A stretch of DNA of 64,000 nucleotides from Cryphonectria parasitica EP155 (taxonomy: Eukaryota; Ascomycota; Sordariomycetes; Diaporthales; Cryphonectriaceae): assembly GCF_011745365.1 (NCBI RefSeq), contig NW_024468909.1:2728001-2792000 (forward strand), in the 5' to 3' direction. The notes below the pieces were generated by a model, which did not search any database, had not been told where the DNA came from, and worked only from the letters and a program-made list of their open reading frames with translations. The position numbers and the translations under genes were made by a program. Positions 1 to 11,765 of the stretch are shown here, in pieces. Every line of letters starts with the position of its first letter. The first letter of the stretch is position 1.

Positions 1-1
1 T

Positions 2-399
2 CATAACATCTACCAGACACACTCGCGGGACGCCTCGGCCAAGTCTTTCAATCCGCTATTCGGCGAGGGGCTTAATGACCTGGGGGATCTGGACCCTGGG
101 GCGTTGGAGATGGTGCTCGGGTTGAGAAATCTCATGGAGTGTCATTGTGAGTACCCCCTTAGGACATGTTTCATATATATATATATATACATATATTCCA
201 GAGAGAGACCTCGACGGCCTTGAAGAAGCTAACCTTGTTTGCAGGGAATGAGATGGACTGGCTCACCTGCGACCCGATCCTGCCCAGCACTGGGGGTCAC
301 ACATACCCCATGGACTCACAGGATCAGTACATCGGCCGTCTCGTGTCCAAGTTCCTGCTCTCCTTTGAGCGCCCGAGCTACATCTTTGCTTCTGTCTAG
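2..399 (+). CDS. 3' end of an unrecognised gene (partial, two exons)
   Basis: Exons 2-146 and 245-399 join in frame. The donor GTGAGT is at 147, the acceptor GCAG ends at 244, and the codon TGG spans the junction. The stop codon is at 397-399. About 99 C-terminal residues are visible, ending in the sequence SYIFASV. The intron carries an (AT)n run. The tail is rich in Asp, Leu and Pro and has no motif I recognise. The 5' part lies outside the window, so function cannot be assigned. I am sure of the splicing and stop, and unsure of everything else. Confidence 0.6.
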
Positions 400-3300
400 T
401 CGCGTCGCTTCCTATGCAAGCCTGCTTCTTGAATGTGTCATGGTGTGACGAAGTGATTCCAATTATCTTAGTGTTGTGGGAACATGGGATGGGCGATATG
501 TCACAGTGATGATGATGAAAGTCACACAAAACTTTGGGACATAGTATAATGACCAATAGGCGCTGGGAGATGATTTTTTTATTTTTTTTTTGGATGATGG
601 TTGTATTAAACAAGGCTATTCTCACTTGGAAAGAGTATCATCACTCTCTACGTTGGTTAGACAGAGAGAGAAGGAGTAGGGCGGCCTGCAAAGTGTGTAA
701 ATCTAGGTTCTACGAATTTAGTAGTATGTAGGCAAATGCCATGGTTTTCCCCAGCCTCATAGATCGACGATCTCGGCGAACGGTGTGGAATATGGCGTCT
801 TCTAGAGAAGAGGGGAGGGCAAGGCTCAAGCCGAAGCGAACCCTGCACTCCCCCAACAACCCCGAATGATCTAGGACCTGTCGATTGGAAGATTGACATC
901 ATGGGGATTTGATGGCTCCTTGAACAAAATCGAACTGCCGCAGCAATCAACCCTGAATTCGCCAGAGCGAACAGAGGATCGCTGGGCACAGATCCATATG
1001 TGTATGTGTGTGGACACGCATGTGTCAGCGTTTGACATTGTATACTCCCTTCCTCCTCTACCCACCTGGCTCCCCGTCGACCGTGGTCGAACGCGGCACC
1101 TCGAGATGGAAATGACAGCGCCTTGGTAAGACAGAAAACAGAAAAGAACAGAAAGCCGTCTTCTCCTCACGAGACGCAGCGCTGACCCAAAGTGCAGTCG
1201 TTTTGGCCTGTCTGGTTCGACTGATGTTTGAGGGAACAGAAGGGGGCGGCTGTATAATGCCTGCTGACCGCGTCAATAAAGATGTATGTCCGTTTTAGTC
1301 CCACTGATGCACTTGGATCTACACCAGCAGGGTGGATAGGACGGGCTGTCTAGGCCCTGGTTTTGTTCTCCCACGAGACCAATGAAAGAAGTAGCCGTCT
1401 TGTGCATAGGGAGAGACACCGCGGCAGGCATTTTGTGGTTGGTAATGACGACGTAGTAGAGAAGAAGGAGAAGAAGAGAAGAGAATAGGTGCGCATCATC
1501 TTCGTTGAAGAAGATGGAGGAGGGAACAGGGAATGAAGAGAAGATGTGAGCGAGGGGACAGGACCATGATTCTGGTTTCCTGCCCCAAATCTGTTCACCG
1601 TCGTGACAAAAGGTTCCCAAACCTATGGCAGTACGACCTGAGAAAATGTGATTTTGCACATCCAGCCGTGCTCTGAGCCCATAAAACTCGGTGCGCGCGA
1701 CGCAACAGCTTCTTGCGAAAGCTGTTGGTGGTTGCTGCCGAGAGTTTGGTAGAGAAAAGAAACTTCAGGTCGCAGGTTTCTCAGGTTGCAGGTTTTTGAA
1801 GGCAGAAAATTTACGCGACAGGACATGGAAGTTACGTTAGACGTGGATGCAGGGGGACCGCCTGCCCAATCATGCAGCGCTGTCCGGATTAAGTGTGTGC
1901 CGTGGCTCCGGCCCCGCCCTGCGCGCTCCGAGTTCCGACCTCATACAACCTTAGCGCCTCTCGGGGCCCGCGATGGCTTCTCTTGTTTTCTCTTCTTCTT
2001 TTCATACACTTTTTAAAAACGCAGGACTAATCAACCGATTTTGACTCACCACCTCGATATACGGTCATATTTACCTGCCAGAATATAATTGGGGATCTTC
2101 GCTCGTCAACACTGCAACTTTGCAGGACCCGCAACGGCCTTCGACTTTTGCTGTGCGGGGAGGCGGGTTTTCCCCCGACATACGAGCAGTTGAGTCGGCA
2201 TTGGAGCAGCAGCTGGAGGAGTAAGTGCTGTCGAGACGCAGCAAGTTCTTTTTGTCTCCCTGATGATTTCACCAAAGACTCACGTCGGCGCTATCGGGAC
2301 TATCTCTGCTGTTCCCGATCGTCCGTAAATTTCGCCGCAACCTTATGCAACCTTTCTTCGATCCTCTCTCTCTTGACCGGTACTCGCGATGGAGCGCTTC
2401 GCCCCTTGCCCTACTTTGGACGGCATCTCGAAACTTTCGAGCCTCCTATTGGTGCCCCCGACCTATCATGTTGTCCAACTCTTGGTTTAGGTGTCAGATC
2501 CTAATGTCGTGCAACTTGATGTGCACAATTTTAGCTATTGTGTATACTTTCTTCTCAAGGCTTACCCCTGGGGAAAACCCGTTCCATGCCGCTATTGACT
2601 TCATCTCCCAGGCCGCTGCTCGCACACGACAGCAGCCACCCCCTGGCATCAACGACAGGGTCATGGCTCTCGAGGCTGGCGGATCAACATACACCTTGGG
2701 CAGTAAGCGGTGCCACAGCCGGGATCCTTGAGCTCTCGAGATGCTCTTCCAGTGGTCTCAACGTGGCGACGCTCCGTTGACCGGCTCAAAAAGTGTGGCA
2801 GTCCCACGAGGGCTTGTTTTTTGTTTCCCCCTTCATATCTTGCTGGCTTCCGTGTCATCGCCGTTTCTCCCGAAAGTCGTCAGATAGGTTTGCAACCATC
2901 ACGGCCTTTACCAATGAGCTCCCGCTCGCCCATCCTCGTGATGATCTTTGTGAACCCGCTAAAGCTTGACCATCAGCTCGGTTGTTTCGCAACGCGGGAT
3001 GTCTTCACGGACATGACACTTTCTTGGCTGTCAACGAGTTCCCATAGGACGGCGACGTGCAACACTCGATCGCCCTCCCAAGAAAGAAGATGGGATCATC
3101 GCAGAGACACGGCGTGCTGGCAGACTACGTATCATTTGTTCTCGTATTGACGGCTCACGTCTATAAATTGGATCTTGACCCCTTGATGAGAGATGGATCT
3201 GGATGATGCCTTTATGCCCAAAGCAAAGACACAACGACCGAAAGTCATATCACAGTCACTTCACTTCCTGTTGCACTGCTCACTTTATCAGCCGCACACA

Positions 3301-4941
3301 CTATCGTCCGCAACGCCATAACTCTCAGGCACGCTTCTCACGCTCAGGGGGGGACTTATACACCTGGCGCATCAGTTACCCACACGATTTTGCCCCGCAA
3401 GAGCTGCAGAACTTGTTATTGCCCTGCTCTGTCGTGTGCGTGCTGCCAAAAATGATGGGATCTTCCCCTTCTCCTGTTCTCCTCGCCGCAGGCACAGGCA
3501 ACGAGAAGCCAGACACGAAGCCGCAACCTCGTGACCCAAGTAAGTACTTTGATCACATGAGTATATATGGCAGGGCAGACTGCAAGTAGAGAGAAGACGC
3601 ACGCATCGTGACGTACTCTGGCAACCACACTGCTCTACAATGTCTGGCGGAGACTGCCGATCTCTTTGGCCCTGGAGCACCCCGTGAACCGGCGATTCAG
3701 CCAAGCTGACCACATGTCTTATCAATCAGCTCTCGGGCGCTGAGGTGCTGTCTCTGGAAGGGTGGCCGCCAAGGTGGTGACCGGTGAAAAGGACCACGTG
3801 GGGTCTTTCCTTTTCTCCTTTTTTTCTCTTTCTTTTTCCAAGGTACACTTCAGGTACAGCTCGGCTGTGGCTTGCCATGTTGCCCTGGCAGACGCCAGAT
3901 TCAGTAGACGTGTCGTATTTTCGAACTTCCGGGCCTGCATGAGAAGGAGGGGGGGCGCGGGCTTCACATGGTTTCATGTTGCGCTTGGTTCCGCACACGT
4001 GTACCCTGTTGGTTATCAGTGTTTCGCTTACTCTATTTTTTGTCGTCATCCTTTTATGCCCTGTTTTCCCTTGTTTGTTTCGAGAAAATACGTATGCTGC
4101 ATGACCTGGTCTTCCTCTCTCCCTTTTTCCTTTTTCCCAACCAGCGAAAAAAACAGAGCTATTATTATTCAATAGAGGATTTATCCAATCCAATACCCCG
4201 AAAGGACTTGGTGTTACTACCTTCTGGCGTCCTTGGCCTTTTGTTGCCCCCCCCCCCCCCCCAGCTCTGCCTTGCTTCGGCTTGTTCGGTCAAATCAGGC
4301 AGACCAATAATCTGGCTGAATAGTCGACAATGCATCGTCTGCTTACTTACCCAAGGGATCTGCCAATTGGCGAGTCACTCCTCTTCCAATCCCACCCCCA
4401 GACGTGCTGCTCGTCCCTGGCGATACGTTGCTCCGGTACCACATGACCACGGACTGAACGGCCACCCAGACTAACCTCGCCGACCACAATACCCAGTGGT
4501 CCTCGCCCGTTGTCTGCTTCACCGCCACTCGGTAGGTTCGTCGTGGTACCATCATCATCCTGCCTATTGAGAGTCAAGCTGCAATTTCGAAGACGAGCCT
4601 GACAACCACGGATAAGAGGGGAAGATTCCTCGCGGGTGAGGAGGAGGTTGTCAGCGGGAGGACCCTGCTGCGTAAGCGGCCCCTCCTGGTCGTACTTTGT
4701 TAGCAACCTGGTACGAAGTACTATGGTACATGTAGGCCCCGGTTACGGTACCCATTTCATCTCATCCTGTCGGGTTCACAAACGCCAGGGGGAAGGGGGC
4801 GGGGTGCGGGTTGGACAATGGGGTACGGAACCCGGCGAACCCCATTGTACTGCAATGGTGAGCTCTCTTCTCGGGCCGCAGCGGCGGTTTTCCTTGCCAT
4901 GTATGAGGGAGGAGAAGGAAAGAGGAGGGAAAAGAGATCTA
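400..4941. other. 4.5-kb gene-poor region
   Basis: No reading frame here has the length, splice context or recognisable motif of a gene; the longest are about 150 codons and overlap in several frames. Around 2100-3550 the composition is more balanced, and short stretches look hydrophobic (for example around 3110-3190). This could be a decayed gene or a noncoding transcript, but I cannot identify it. A 16-base poly-C run lies at about 4247-4262. The last part (4700-4941) is the 3' flank of the next gene. Confidence 0.5.
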
Positions 4942-5624
4942 TTAATGGTTACAGACCTGAAAGTCTTCTGGCGTTGCGCCACGTAGCTGCCACCTCAGAG
5001 ACTGGGGGTGTATGGGCTGCTCGCGCGACAAATACTCTTGTTCCTCCTCGCCGCCGCCGCCGCCGCCGCCGCCTCTTGGCGTGGAACTGCAGCTATCTCG
5101 GCCCTGCGGCCAGGACATCTCCGGTAGGGGGTTGGCGACCGTGCCGAAATATCCGCCTCGCGACATGGCCTCGTCGTCGTCGTCGTTCATCTCATTTTCT
5201 TCTTCATCGTCCTCTTCTCCTTCTCGTACTTTTCCTTCTTTTTCTTCGTCATCTTCGTCACTCCGTTGCGTCACCTTTTCCAAGATGCCATTGACGCCAA
5301 CATTTTTCTTATGCTCCAGTGCAAGACGCGCGCTCTCGGAGTCGATCTCGCCGCCGTCTGGCAACCGCAGCCCTGAGTGGAGAATGTGCTGGACATCAGC
5401 AGCAGCGACCGCCTCGGGGACACAAATCCCATGCGGCCATTCGACAATGTGCTTCCTGAAGACGAGGCAGTACAAGCGGCGACAGAATTCCTGCCTGAAG
5501 GGCAAGGGTATGTCTGAGAGAACACGCGTGTAGCCGCTGGCCTGTTCGAGCATGGGCGGGCTGGCGACGAGCCGCGCGAGAATCCTGTCGCCGAAGACAC
5601 GCAGGACCAGATGGTCGGTGAGGT

Positions 5625-5656
<32 letters not shown>

Positions 5657-5931
5657 CCACCTTGATGGTGCTTTTCGAGGAAGAGGTGAAGTTTCGCGCG
5701 CAGACGGTCCTCCGTGTTGACTCTTACGAGAACGTGGACGTACCACATGTAGCTTGTGACCTTGTCGGTTGCCAAGCTGGCGCTAAAGGGTGTCGGGTTG
5801 GCTGGGGAGCCTGTTCCTGTGAGGTCCTGAAGTGGTGCGCGCATCTTCGGAGGGGCGGTCGTGTTTGTTTCCCAATTTTCTTTTTCTTTTTCCTTGTTTC
5901 CTGGTTGGAATTGTGGTTGGTGAGAACTCAA
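4942..5931 (-). CDS. Unrecognised acidic, low-complexity protein
   Basis: This is an intronless frame of 329 codons from ATG at 5931 to a stop at 4942-4944. The N-terminal 45 residues are Lys/Glu-rich and polar. A more globular part follows (about residues 50-190), interrupted by an Ala-Asp run. Residues about 220-265 form a strongly acidic Glu/Asp block, and residues about 285-295 a poly-Gly tract encoded by GCC repeats on the + strand. No domain is recognised. The frame is much longer than its neighbours and the globular core has normal amino-acid balance, which supports a real gene. The antisense frame in the same place is a shadow of the low-complexity tracts. The start could be further downstream. 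Confidence 0.55.
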
Positions 5932-7012
5932 GAGCAGGCTTTACAATCCTCTTGAGAGAGAAAGATTGGAGCGCCAATTTCTAGGGTTGGCAACTTTCAC
6001 TCCTGAAAATATCATGACTGTGACTCAGGTCCTTGTCAAGGAGCAAGTGCAGCTCCTGTGTTTGGTGAGGAAGTGATGGCACCTATCAGGTAATCGTTGT
6101 GGCGGACTCAAAGGGAAGGGGAAAGGGCAAACCAACGGGCTGAAACAAGGTGATTGTCATGTCAGGTGTAAGCTTCTGCTTGGTGATGGCTGTGTGAGGT
6201 GGGCAGGGTGATGAGCAGTTCTCTCCTTCTCCCTTCCTCTCGCCTCGGTGTACTATTTGCCATGGCGCTCTTGATGTGGTGACGAGTCACTACTGGCACA
6301 GGGTCATGAAGTCATGCTTTCGCAATACGGTAATGGCACTCAAGACTAAATTGGCTTTCCAGCACCTTCATCCAAGTCAGACGGCAAGGCCTTTCGGAAT
6401 CCCATGGGCCGCTCCTCCCGTCACAGCATGGCCGCCCAAGCCACGATCTTGTTGTGGGGTTAAGAGCCTTGCCATTTGAGGGTCACACGAGGAAGGCTTC
6501 ACGGTCAATACCTACATCCGGGCCCCTCCCCATTCTCCTTCCTCTCCTCCATTCCAGCTGACCTTTGAACGTTTTCGATGATATTTCAGCTCGCCTGCTT
6601 TCAATGTTTTGGGAGCCATCATGAGAGCTTGTTTATTTTACAAAGTGCCATCAATGATTCATGTTCTTACCCCTTGTAAGAAGAAACATGGGATTTTCAT
6701 TCTGATTATGATTCTTTCTCTCTTCTCTTCCTCTCCGTTGACCTGCTGCCATGTCTTATCATTTCAGATTGAGAAGGAGAATGCTGTCGGTGTGCCCTTT
6801 CCTATTAGATCATCTATCCGCTATATTCATGACAACGTCATCAGTTCTCGACCAAAAAGAAAGCATGCACGATGGCAAAAGCAATGCTATCGCTCTTTCT
6901 CAAAACGTTTATTCCGAGACGGAAGTGGCTCTGAAGAGTGCAATGTTTACATATAAATAATACGTCTACGGCTCAGCTGATTCTCTTTTTCCCTTGACCA
7001 AACTCGACAGAT
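5932..7012. other. Intergenic, no gene seen
   Basis: Shared upstream region of the divergent genes ending at 5931 (-) and starting at 7073 (+). Only short, unsupported frames are present. It contains ordinary pyrimidine-rich stretches around 6530-6560 and 6715-6745. Confidence 0.5.
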
Positions 7013-7030
7013 AACAACAACAAGAACAAG

Positions 7031-7072
<42 letters not shown>
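7013..7072 (+). repeat. (AAC)n / CAA-type simple repeat in the 5' leader
   Basis: An almost pure AAC/ACA trinucleotide run of about 60 bases ends directly at the ATG at 7073. Its position makes it the likely 5' untranslated leader of the small membrane protein gene. Unstructured CAA-rich leaders are known to favour efficient translation initiation; that role here is inferred. Confidence 0.85.
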
Positions 7073-7073
<1 letters not shown>

Positions 7074-7496
7074 TGGTCCGAGGGGCCATGGAGATGCTGG
7101 GCCCCTTCGGTAGGCCCATTTGTTTGATCTCGTCTTTTGTCCCCACTATTCTACCGTCACTCCTGCTAACAATTTGAGTAATCAGGGGGCGGAGTCGTCC
7201 AGAGCCTGGTCGGCTCGTTTATTTTCGTGGCCATTAGGCCGCTCATTGTCGTGCTGCTCTGGTGCGGCATTTGGGTGTGCTGGGCGTTGGTGGCGTGGCG
7301 GGCGGCAAGGCTGACGGCCTTGTCGCTGATGTGCAAAGAAGAAGCAATTATCGCTACCAAGGGCAGTCAAAACGGACAAGGCGAAAAGCATGGGCAGCGC
7401 TGTGTCTCCAACTCTGCCTTGACAGACAAGGAACCGAGCTCTCCAAAATCCGACCTCCCGCTCCTCGTCTTGATCCCAGCCTCCCCCAATCGCTGA
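7073..7496 (+). CDS. Small membrane protein (115 residues, two exons)
   Basis: ATG at 7073 follows the CAA-rich leader. Exons are 7073-7109 and 7186-7496. The 76-nt intron has donor GTAGGC, a perfect TGCTAAC branch point at 7163-7169 and acceptor TCAG. The joined frame encodes 115 residues. Residues about 15-50 are hydrophobic and contain one long or two short membrane segments with several Trp. The tail (about 60-115) is hydrophilic with Lys, Ser and Pro. There is no signal-peptide cleavage pattern and no recognised family. The splice signals and frame continuity support a real gene; the function is unknown. It converges with the gene at 8003-9139. Confidence 0.6.
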
Positions 7497-8002
7497 ACAT
7501 ACTCTTCTTATTGTCACTCCTTTCCCCCCTTCCCTCATCTGACATCATCAATAGTCTTCGATTCTCGTCTCTGGTCATCCATTTTTGCTGGACAATTGTT
7601 GTCCGTCACTCATCGTCCGTCACTCGTCTGTTACTTACTTTTCCCTGCTATTGTCTATAGAAATATAACGTCCAGCCCCCACCGCTGATGTTCGAGTTTC
7701 GAGGATTAGGTGAACCAAATTCTTGGTAAGCCTTCGCCAGTGAGATTCATGGCGTCTCGGTCCTACTGACGGGCAGGAAATCCAACAAGATACTGCGAGA
7801 ACTTTTCTGCTAGGCAGACGGGATTTCAGAGTCGGATCTGCTTCCACCAGTCTCAGCCACAACATACAGCTCAGACAAGCCCTGCTCAAGCCCTGCCTTC
7901 GACCATTTGCTAGGCCACTCTCAACCTTGGCAGCAGACATCTTGCCAGCACTCGAGATACGAAAGCCCTCGCACCTCGGAAAAAGATGGACATCCAACAC
8001 CG
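7497..8002. other. Convergent 3' intergenic region
   Basis: This lies between the stop codons of two convergent genes (7496 and 8003). It holds pyrimidine-rich DNA and no supported frame, and presumably contains both transcription ends. Confidence 0.5.
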
Positions 8003-9139
8003 CTAAGATTTTGTCGATTTCTCGTAGCTTGGCGGAAAGGCCTCCGTGGCCTCATAGCGTGGTGGTGACGGAGCAGAAGTAGTTGTAATATAATTATCGA
8101 CAAGTTTCGAAGCCTCCCCGGTCTTGCAGTGCACATGATCGGATCCTGACTCTTCGTCAAGGTCTTTGGACGGTACTGTGATCTCAATGTGGTGCTCCAT
8201 GGCCAGACTCCTCGCAGTAGCGAGGAGCACTTCTCGCTGCTCCTCTGATCCGACGTACTTGGGAATCAGCAGGTTTGCATCGACAGACAGCTTGCGCCTC
8301 AATCGATCCGATCCCTTTGTCGGTACCTCCAAAATCATCTCTTGGAGCACTCCTGTGTATCCGGTCAGGCCTCGATTGTACTCCTCATCCGTGAGCTTGC
8401 GACGCCGAGTGTAGAACCAGTAGAGCATGGTTGAAATGTCGGCGGATAACTGGGCCGAAGCAAAAGGAGTGAGAGTATTGATGGCATCAATCAGCCACAG
8501 ACACTGTAGCTGTGAAGGCAACACGCCCCAGTCGCACTGAGCGGCAAGTTTGACAATGTCCCTGCAGAAGGCATGCAATTGGGGTCGTATGCTTCTCTGA
8601 AATAGACTCCCAGGCGTACAAGAGCCCTCGGAGCGGAGAGGCTGCTCGCCGAGACCATAATCGACAAGCAGCATATGTTCGAGGACGGGCTGGAGCGCAG
8701 CGCGTCCAATTTTGCCACTTCCCAGGAGATAATCACAACACGGGTCGAGCAGGAAGGGGTTGCGCAGAATCGGATCCGGGGCGCCGCAACACTGCGTATC
8801 GAGAAGTATGGCGGCCGCCGCGGCGAGGAGCAATCTGCGTCCGCGACCAACCTCTTTGAACCAGTCCAGTGGTGTTTCGCGGTACCAGGGATCCCAGGCC
8901 CGAGGGCGTGACAGTGCTGTGCGCATCTTCCGCAGTGTGCGCTCCCACTCTGGCGTGGGTACCATGGGCCGTCTCATCAGGGCGGCATATTCAGGCCTCT
9001 CTGGGTGGAGAGTCTGGGCGTGGGATTCTGCGTGCCAGGAGGCCATGCAGAGGCCGTGGACTTTCTGGAGCTCGGTGTCAAGGCCTGGGATTGGGGTTGG
9101 AAAGGCAGGGGGTTGGGGTCTGGATTCTAAGTTGCCCAT
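8003..9139 (-). CDS. Unrecognised protein with myristoylation-type N-terminus and tandem PPxY motifs
   Basis: A single-exon frame of 378 residues starts at ATG 9139 and stops at 8003-8005. The N-terminus MGNLESR fits the N-myristoylation pattern (Gly2, small Ser at position 6). Residues about 45-320 look globular and mainly helical, with a short alanine-rich hydrophobic stretch near 103-112 and several Cys pairs. The C-terminal tail carries PPRY (359-362) and PPSY (369-372). PPxY motifs bind WW domains, typically of Nedd4/Rsp5 ubiquitin ligases. I infer a membrane-tethered protein that can be recruited to Rsp5-type ligases. The catalytic or core family is not recognised. Confidence 0.75.
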   Translation of the reverse strand: MGNLESRPQPPAFPTPIPGLDTELQKVHGLCMASWHAESHAQTLHPERPEYAALMRRPMVPTPEWERTLRKMRTALSRPRAWDPWYRETPLDWFKEVGRGRRLLLAAAAAILLDTQCCGAPDPILRNPFLLDPCCDYLLGSGKIGRAALQPVLEHMLLVDYGLGEQPLRSEGSCTPGSLFQRSIRPQLHAFCRDIVKLAAQCDWGVLPSQLQCLWLIDAINTLTPFASAQLSADISTMLYWFYTRRRKLTDEEYNRGLTGYTGVLQEMILEVPTKGSDRLRRKLSVDANLLIPKYVGSEEQREVLLATARSLAMEHHIEITVPSKDLDEESGSDHVHCKTGEASKLVDNYITTTSAPSPPRYEATEAFPPSYEKSTKS

Positions 9140-9828
9140 TTTGTTTTAGACGGGGACTGTTTTCTTCCTTCAAGAAAAGTAAAAAGTAGTACTTTGATGA
9201 GCGAGCACGGAACTCTTCTGTAGTGGTGAGGAGGAGGAGGAGGAGGAGCAAGGGGTGGAAAGGAATAGCCTGGAGCTCAGTCTTCCGTGGAAGGATTGTT
9301 TGCTTTTTGGTAGCTTGTGCTTTGGAAATTGACCTGATAACCGGTAATCTCAAGATATTTGTTGGTTAACAATTGCGTTACTGTAAAGGAAGCCTAGGAG
9401 GAAGGGCTTCTTAAGAAGTGGCAAGTTGGGACAGCTTATGAGTGGGGGAGGGCGGGAGTCCCTCTCAAATACTGCGACTGTTTTCAGGACTCATGGATCG
9501 TAAAACTACTGACAGCCAGCTAGTAAGAGACAAGGCACGTAAAGATCTAAGGAGGGTATTGTGGTATAAGTACTGCGCATGACTCAAGGCCCGGTGCAAT
9601 GCTATAGAGGCGATCGCCGCTTGACCTGTTTGTAGCGCGGACTAGCAGCCTACTAAGAAGACCAGGCAGCTCTCTGCAGGTCGAGCATGATGGAAAATCA
9701 GGCAAAGATCGTCGACGAAGGGTTTCAAGGTCAAAATACGGGAGTCATATGTCATTATCCAGGTCAACACCACCTCGGCAGTTATAGGCCTCATAGAAAT
9801 TCGAGGTTGAAAAACAATCGGCTGCCTC
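9140..9828. other. Intergenic, no gene seen
   Basis: This holds the 5' region of the gene ending at 9139 and the 3' flank of the gene ending at 9829. A GAG-type trinucleotide run (about 9228-9248) is the only visible simple repeat. Confidence 0.5.
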
Positions 9829-11765
9829 CTAGTGGAGCGATATTGCCGTTAACCGTGTCTGCAAAATGTCCAGTTCCAACAACACGCCCTGCACACCCCC
9901 ATCACTTTCCGCCTCCTCCTTCTTCAGGCCATCCTCAAGCCGTCTCGCAGCGGCCAGCAAAGGCTCGACATACCTCTGCTCGACGGCCGCGCCCATCGCC
10001 TCGGGCACAACCTCCTTGCACACGTCCGATGAGAACAGGAAATACGCAAAATTGGCGGCCTGCAGCAGAAACGCCGAGTTCTCGGTCCAGTATTCGAGCA
10101 GGGCCTCGGGGCCTGCCTTTTCGAGCGTCTCCACCAAGTTTGGAAAGATGTGGTACTGCAGCTGCTCGATGCACTGTGTGGTCGAAAAGACGCTGGTGGT
10201 CGAGCTGGCCTTGTTTGCAGCGATGAGCTCCTCGCGCAGCCAAGTCAGGGCGCAGGCCTTGAGGGAGGCAAAAACGCAGTTCTCGAGGAGGTCCTCGAGG
10301 ATCTTGAGACGATGTGCGTCGTCTGGGTCGTCGTGCAAGACGAGCCCGGCGAGTGTGACGGCGGCGTTGCGGACGTAGATGGAAGGGTGGAAGACGGCAC
10401 AGAGGGTGAGGGCGTGGTGGTAGGACATGAACTTGGTCTCTGTGCTGGGGGCGGCGATGAGCTTGTCCTCTTGGAGCCATAGGCCGAGGACGAGGATGGC
10501 CTCGACGCTGGCGGGGTTCTGTAGGATCTGCGACTGCGCGTCTTGCCCGAGATAGTTCTCCAGCAGCGTGTGGTGGTCGGGGAAGAGGTGCATCTCGGGC
10601 CGAGGATGATCGGCCTCGAAGACGGTGGACGAAAAGACCCAATATGCCAAGAGGCAGATGGTGCCACCCGTAGAGAGCCCAATGTCTTCTGCGCTGCTGA
10701 CATCCTCAGCGTTTCGCAAGGGCTGTCTGTTCACCGGTCCGGTGCAGATATCCTGAATGAGAGAGGTGGACGATGACAGTCCCAGATCTTGGGTGAGCGC
10801 CTATTTTGTTTCTCTCTTCTGTGTCAGCTTTGCATCTCCGCAGCAAGTCTTTTCGTGAGCTCACTGACCACTAATTTGCCCACCATGGTGTCCCTGTTGG
10901 CAAGGTCCGGATCCTCTCGGAAAGCCTGCGTGGCCGTCTTCCGTCCCGGGACGATTTTGTCTGGATTGTAGAACTCCAGCAACCGCCTTGTCCACTGCAT
11001 ATCGTTCGCATTGACGTACGACTCCAGAACACAGCTTGTAAAGGACAATAATAGCCGCCTCTGGACCTCTGCCTCCTCAGAAGTGCTGACCTCGTGATCA
11101 GCCTCTGGGTCCGGCGCATTCTTAGACGCGTCCCCGTACTGGTCCGGGTTGGCCACCTCGATGCTGGACTTGCGCATGGGGAGGGGCGGGCGGGTCGCCT
11201 GCCCAGAGAGGCCTGAGAGAGAGTGAACTAGGTTGATGATGGAGGCGGTCATCTCCTGGTTCGGCTGGTAGGTCTTGTAGACGGTGAGGAGGCTGGTGGC
11301 GAGGAAGCGTGAGGGGTACTTGGTCCTGATGCGCTTGTGGAGAATGGCGAGCATCCCGAGCAGAATGATGAAGCGCCGCGTCACCTCCTCTGGTGTCTTG
11401 ACGGATGGCTGATCCTTGGCGTCGTTGTCGTCGTCGGTATCCTGAGAGCCGTCCTCCTGGCCGTCCTCGGCGGTTGTGGCCTGCAACCCCTCGATGATTT
11501 CGAGCACCTTGATGATGGTCTCCCTGGGGTTGCCCAACCTGGCCACCGTCTCCAGGCATGGCTCACACCCTTGCACGGGGACCAGCATCTCGACCAGGTC
11601 CCAGCCGATCTCCTGGGTGAGACGCGCATCCTGGAGAATATCGTTCAGTCTGGGCAGGATTTCGGGCGACAGGAACTTCTCGATGATGGTGAGATAGGTG
11701 AACCGGTCCGTGGCTGGAGGCCGAGACTCGGTGAGAGCCTCGATGGCCTTGGAAGCGTCCGCCAT
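9829..11765 (-). CDS. YAP1-binding protein (Ybp1/Ybp2-like)
   Basis: Exon 1 is 11765-10869 and exon 2 is 10752-9829, giving 606 residues. The intron 10868-10753 has donor GTCAGT and acceptor TTCAG and keeps the frame. The protein is almost wholly helical, repeat-like and acidic, with a Gly/Asp-rich acidic loop near residues 95-120. Its length and sequence character match the fungal family related to yeast Ybp1/Ybp2 and the ALF4/glomulin group. In yeast, Ybp1 supports peroxide-induced oxidation and nuclear accumulation of the AP-1 factor Yap1, while Ybp2 also acts at kinetochores. The oxidative-stress role here is inferred from family. The assignment rests on recall of the family, not on a search. 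Confidence 0.7.

Noticed and set aside
5012..5533. 173-codon plus-strand frame rich in Ser and Pro
   Set aside because: It is a shadow of the acidic and poly-Gly tracts of the gene on the minus strand.
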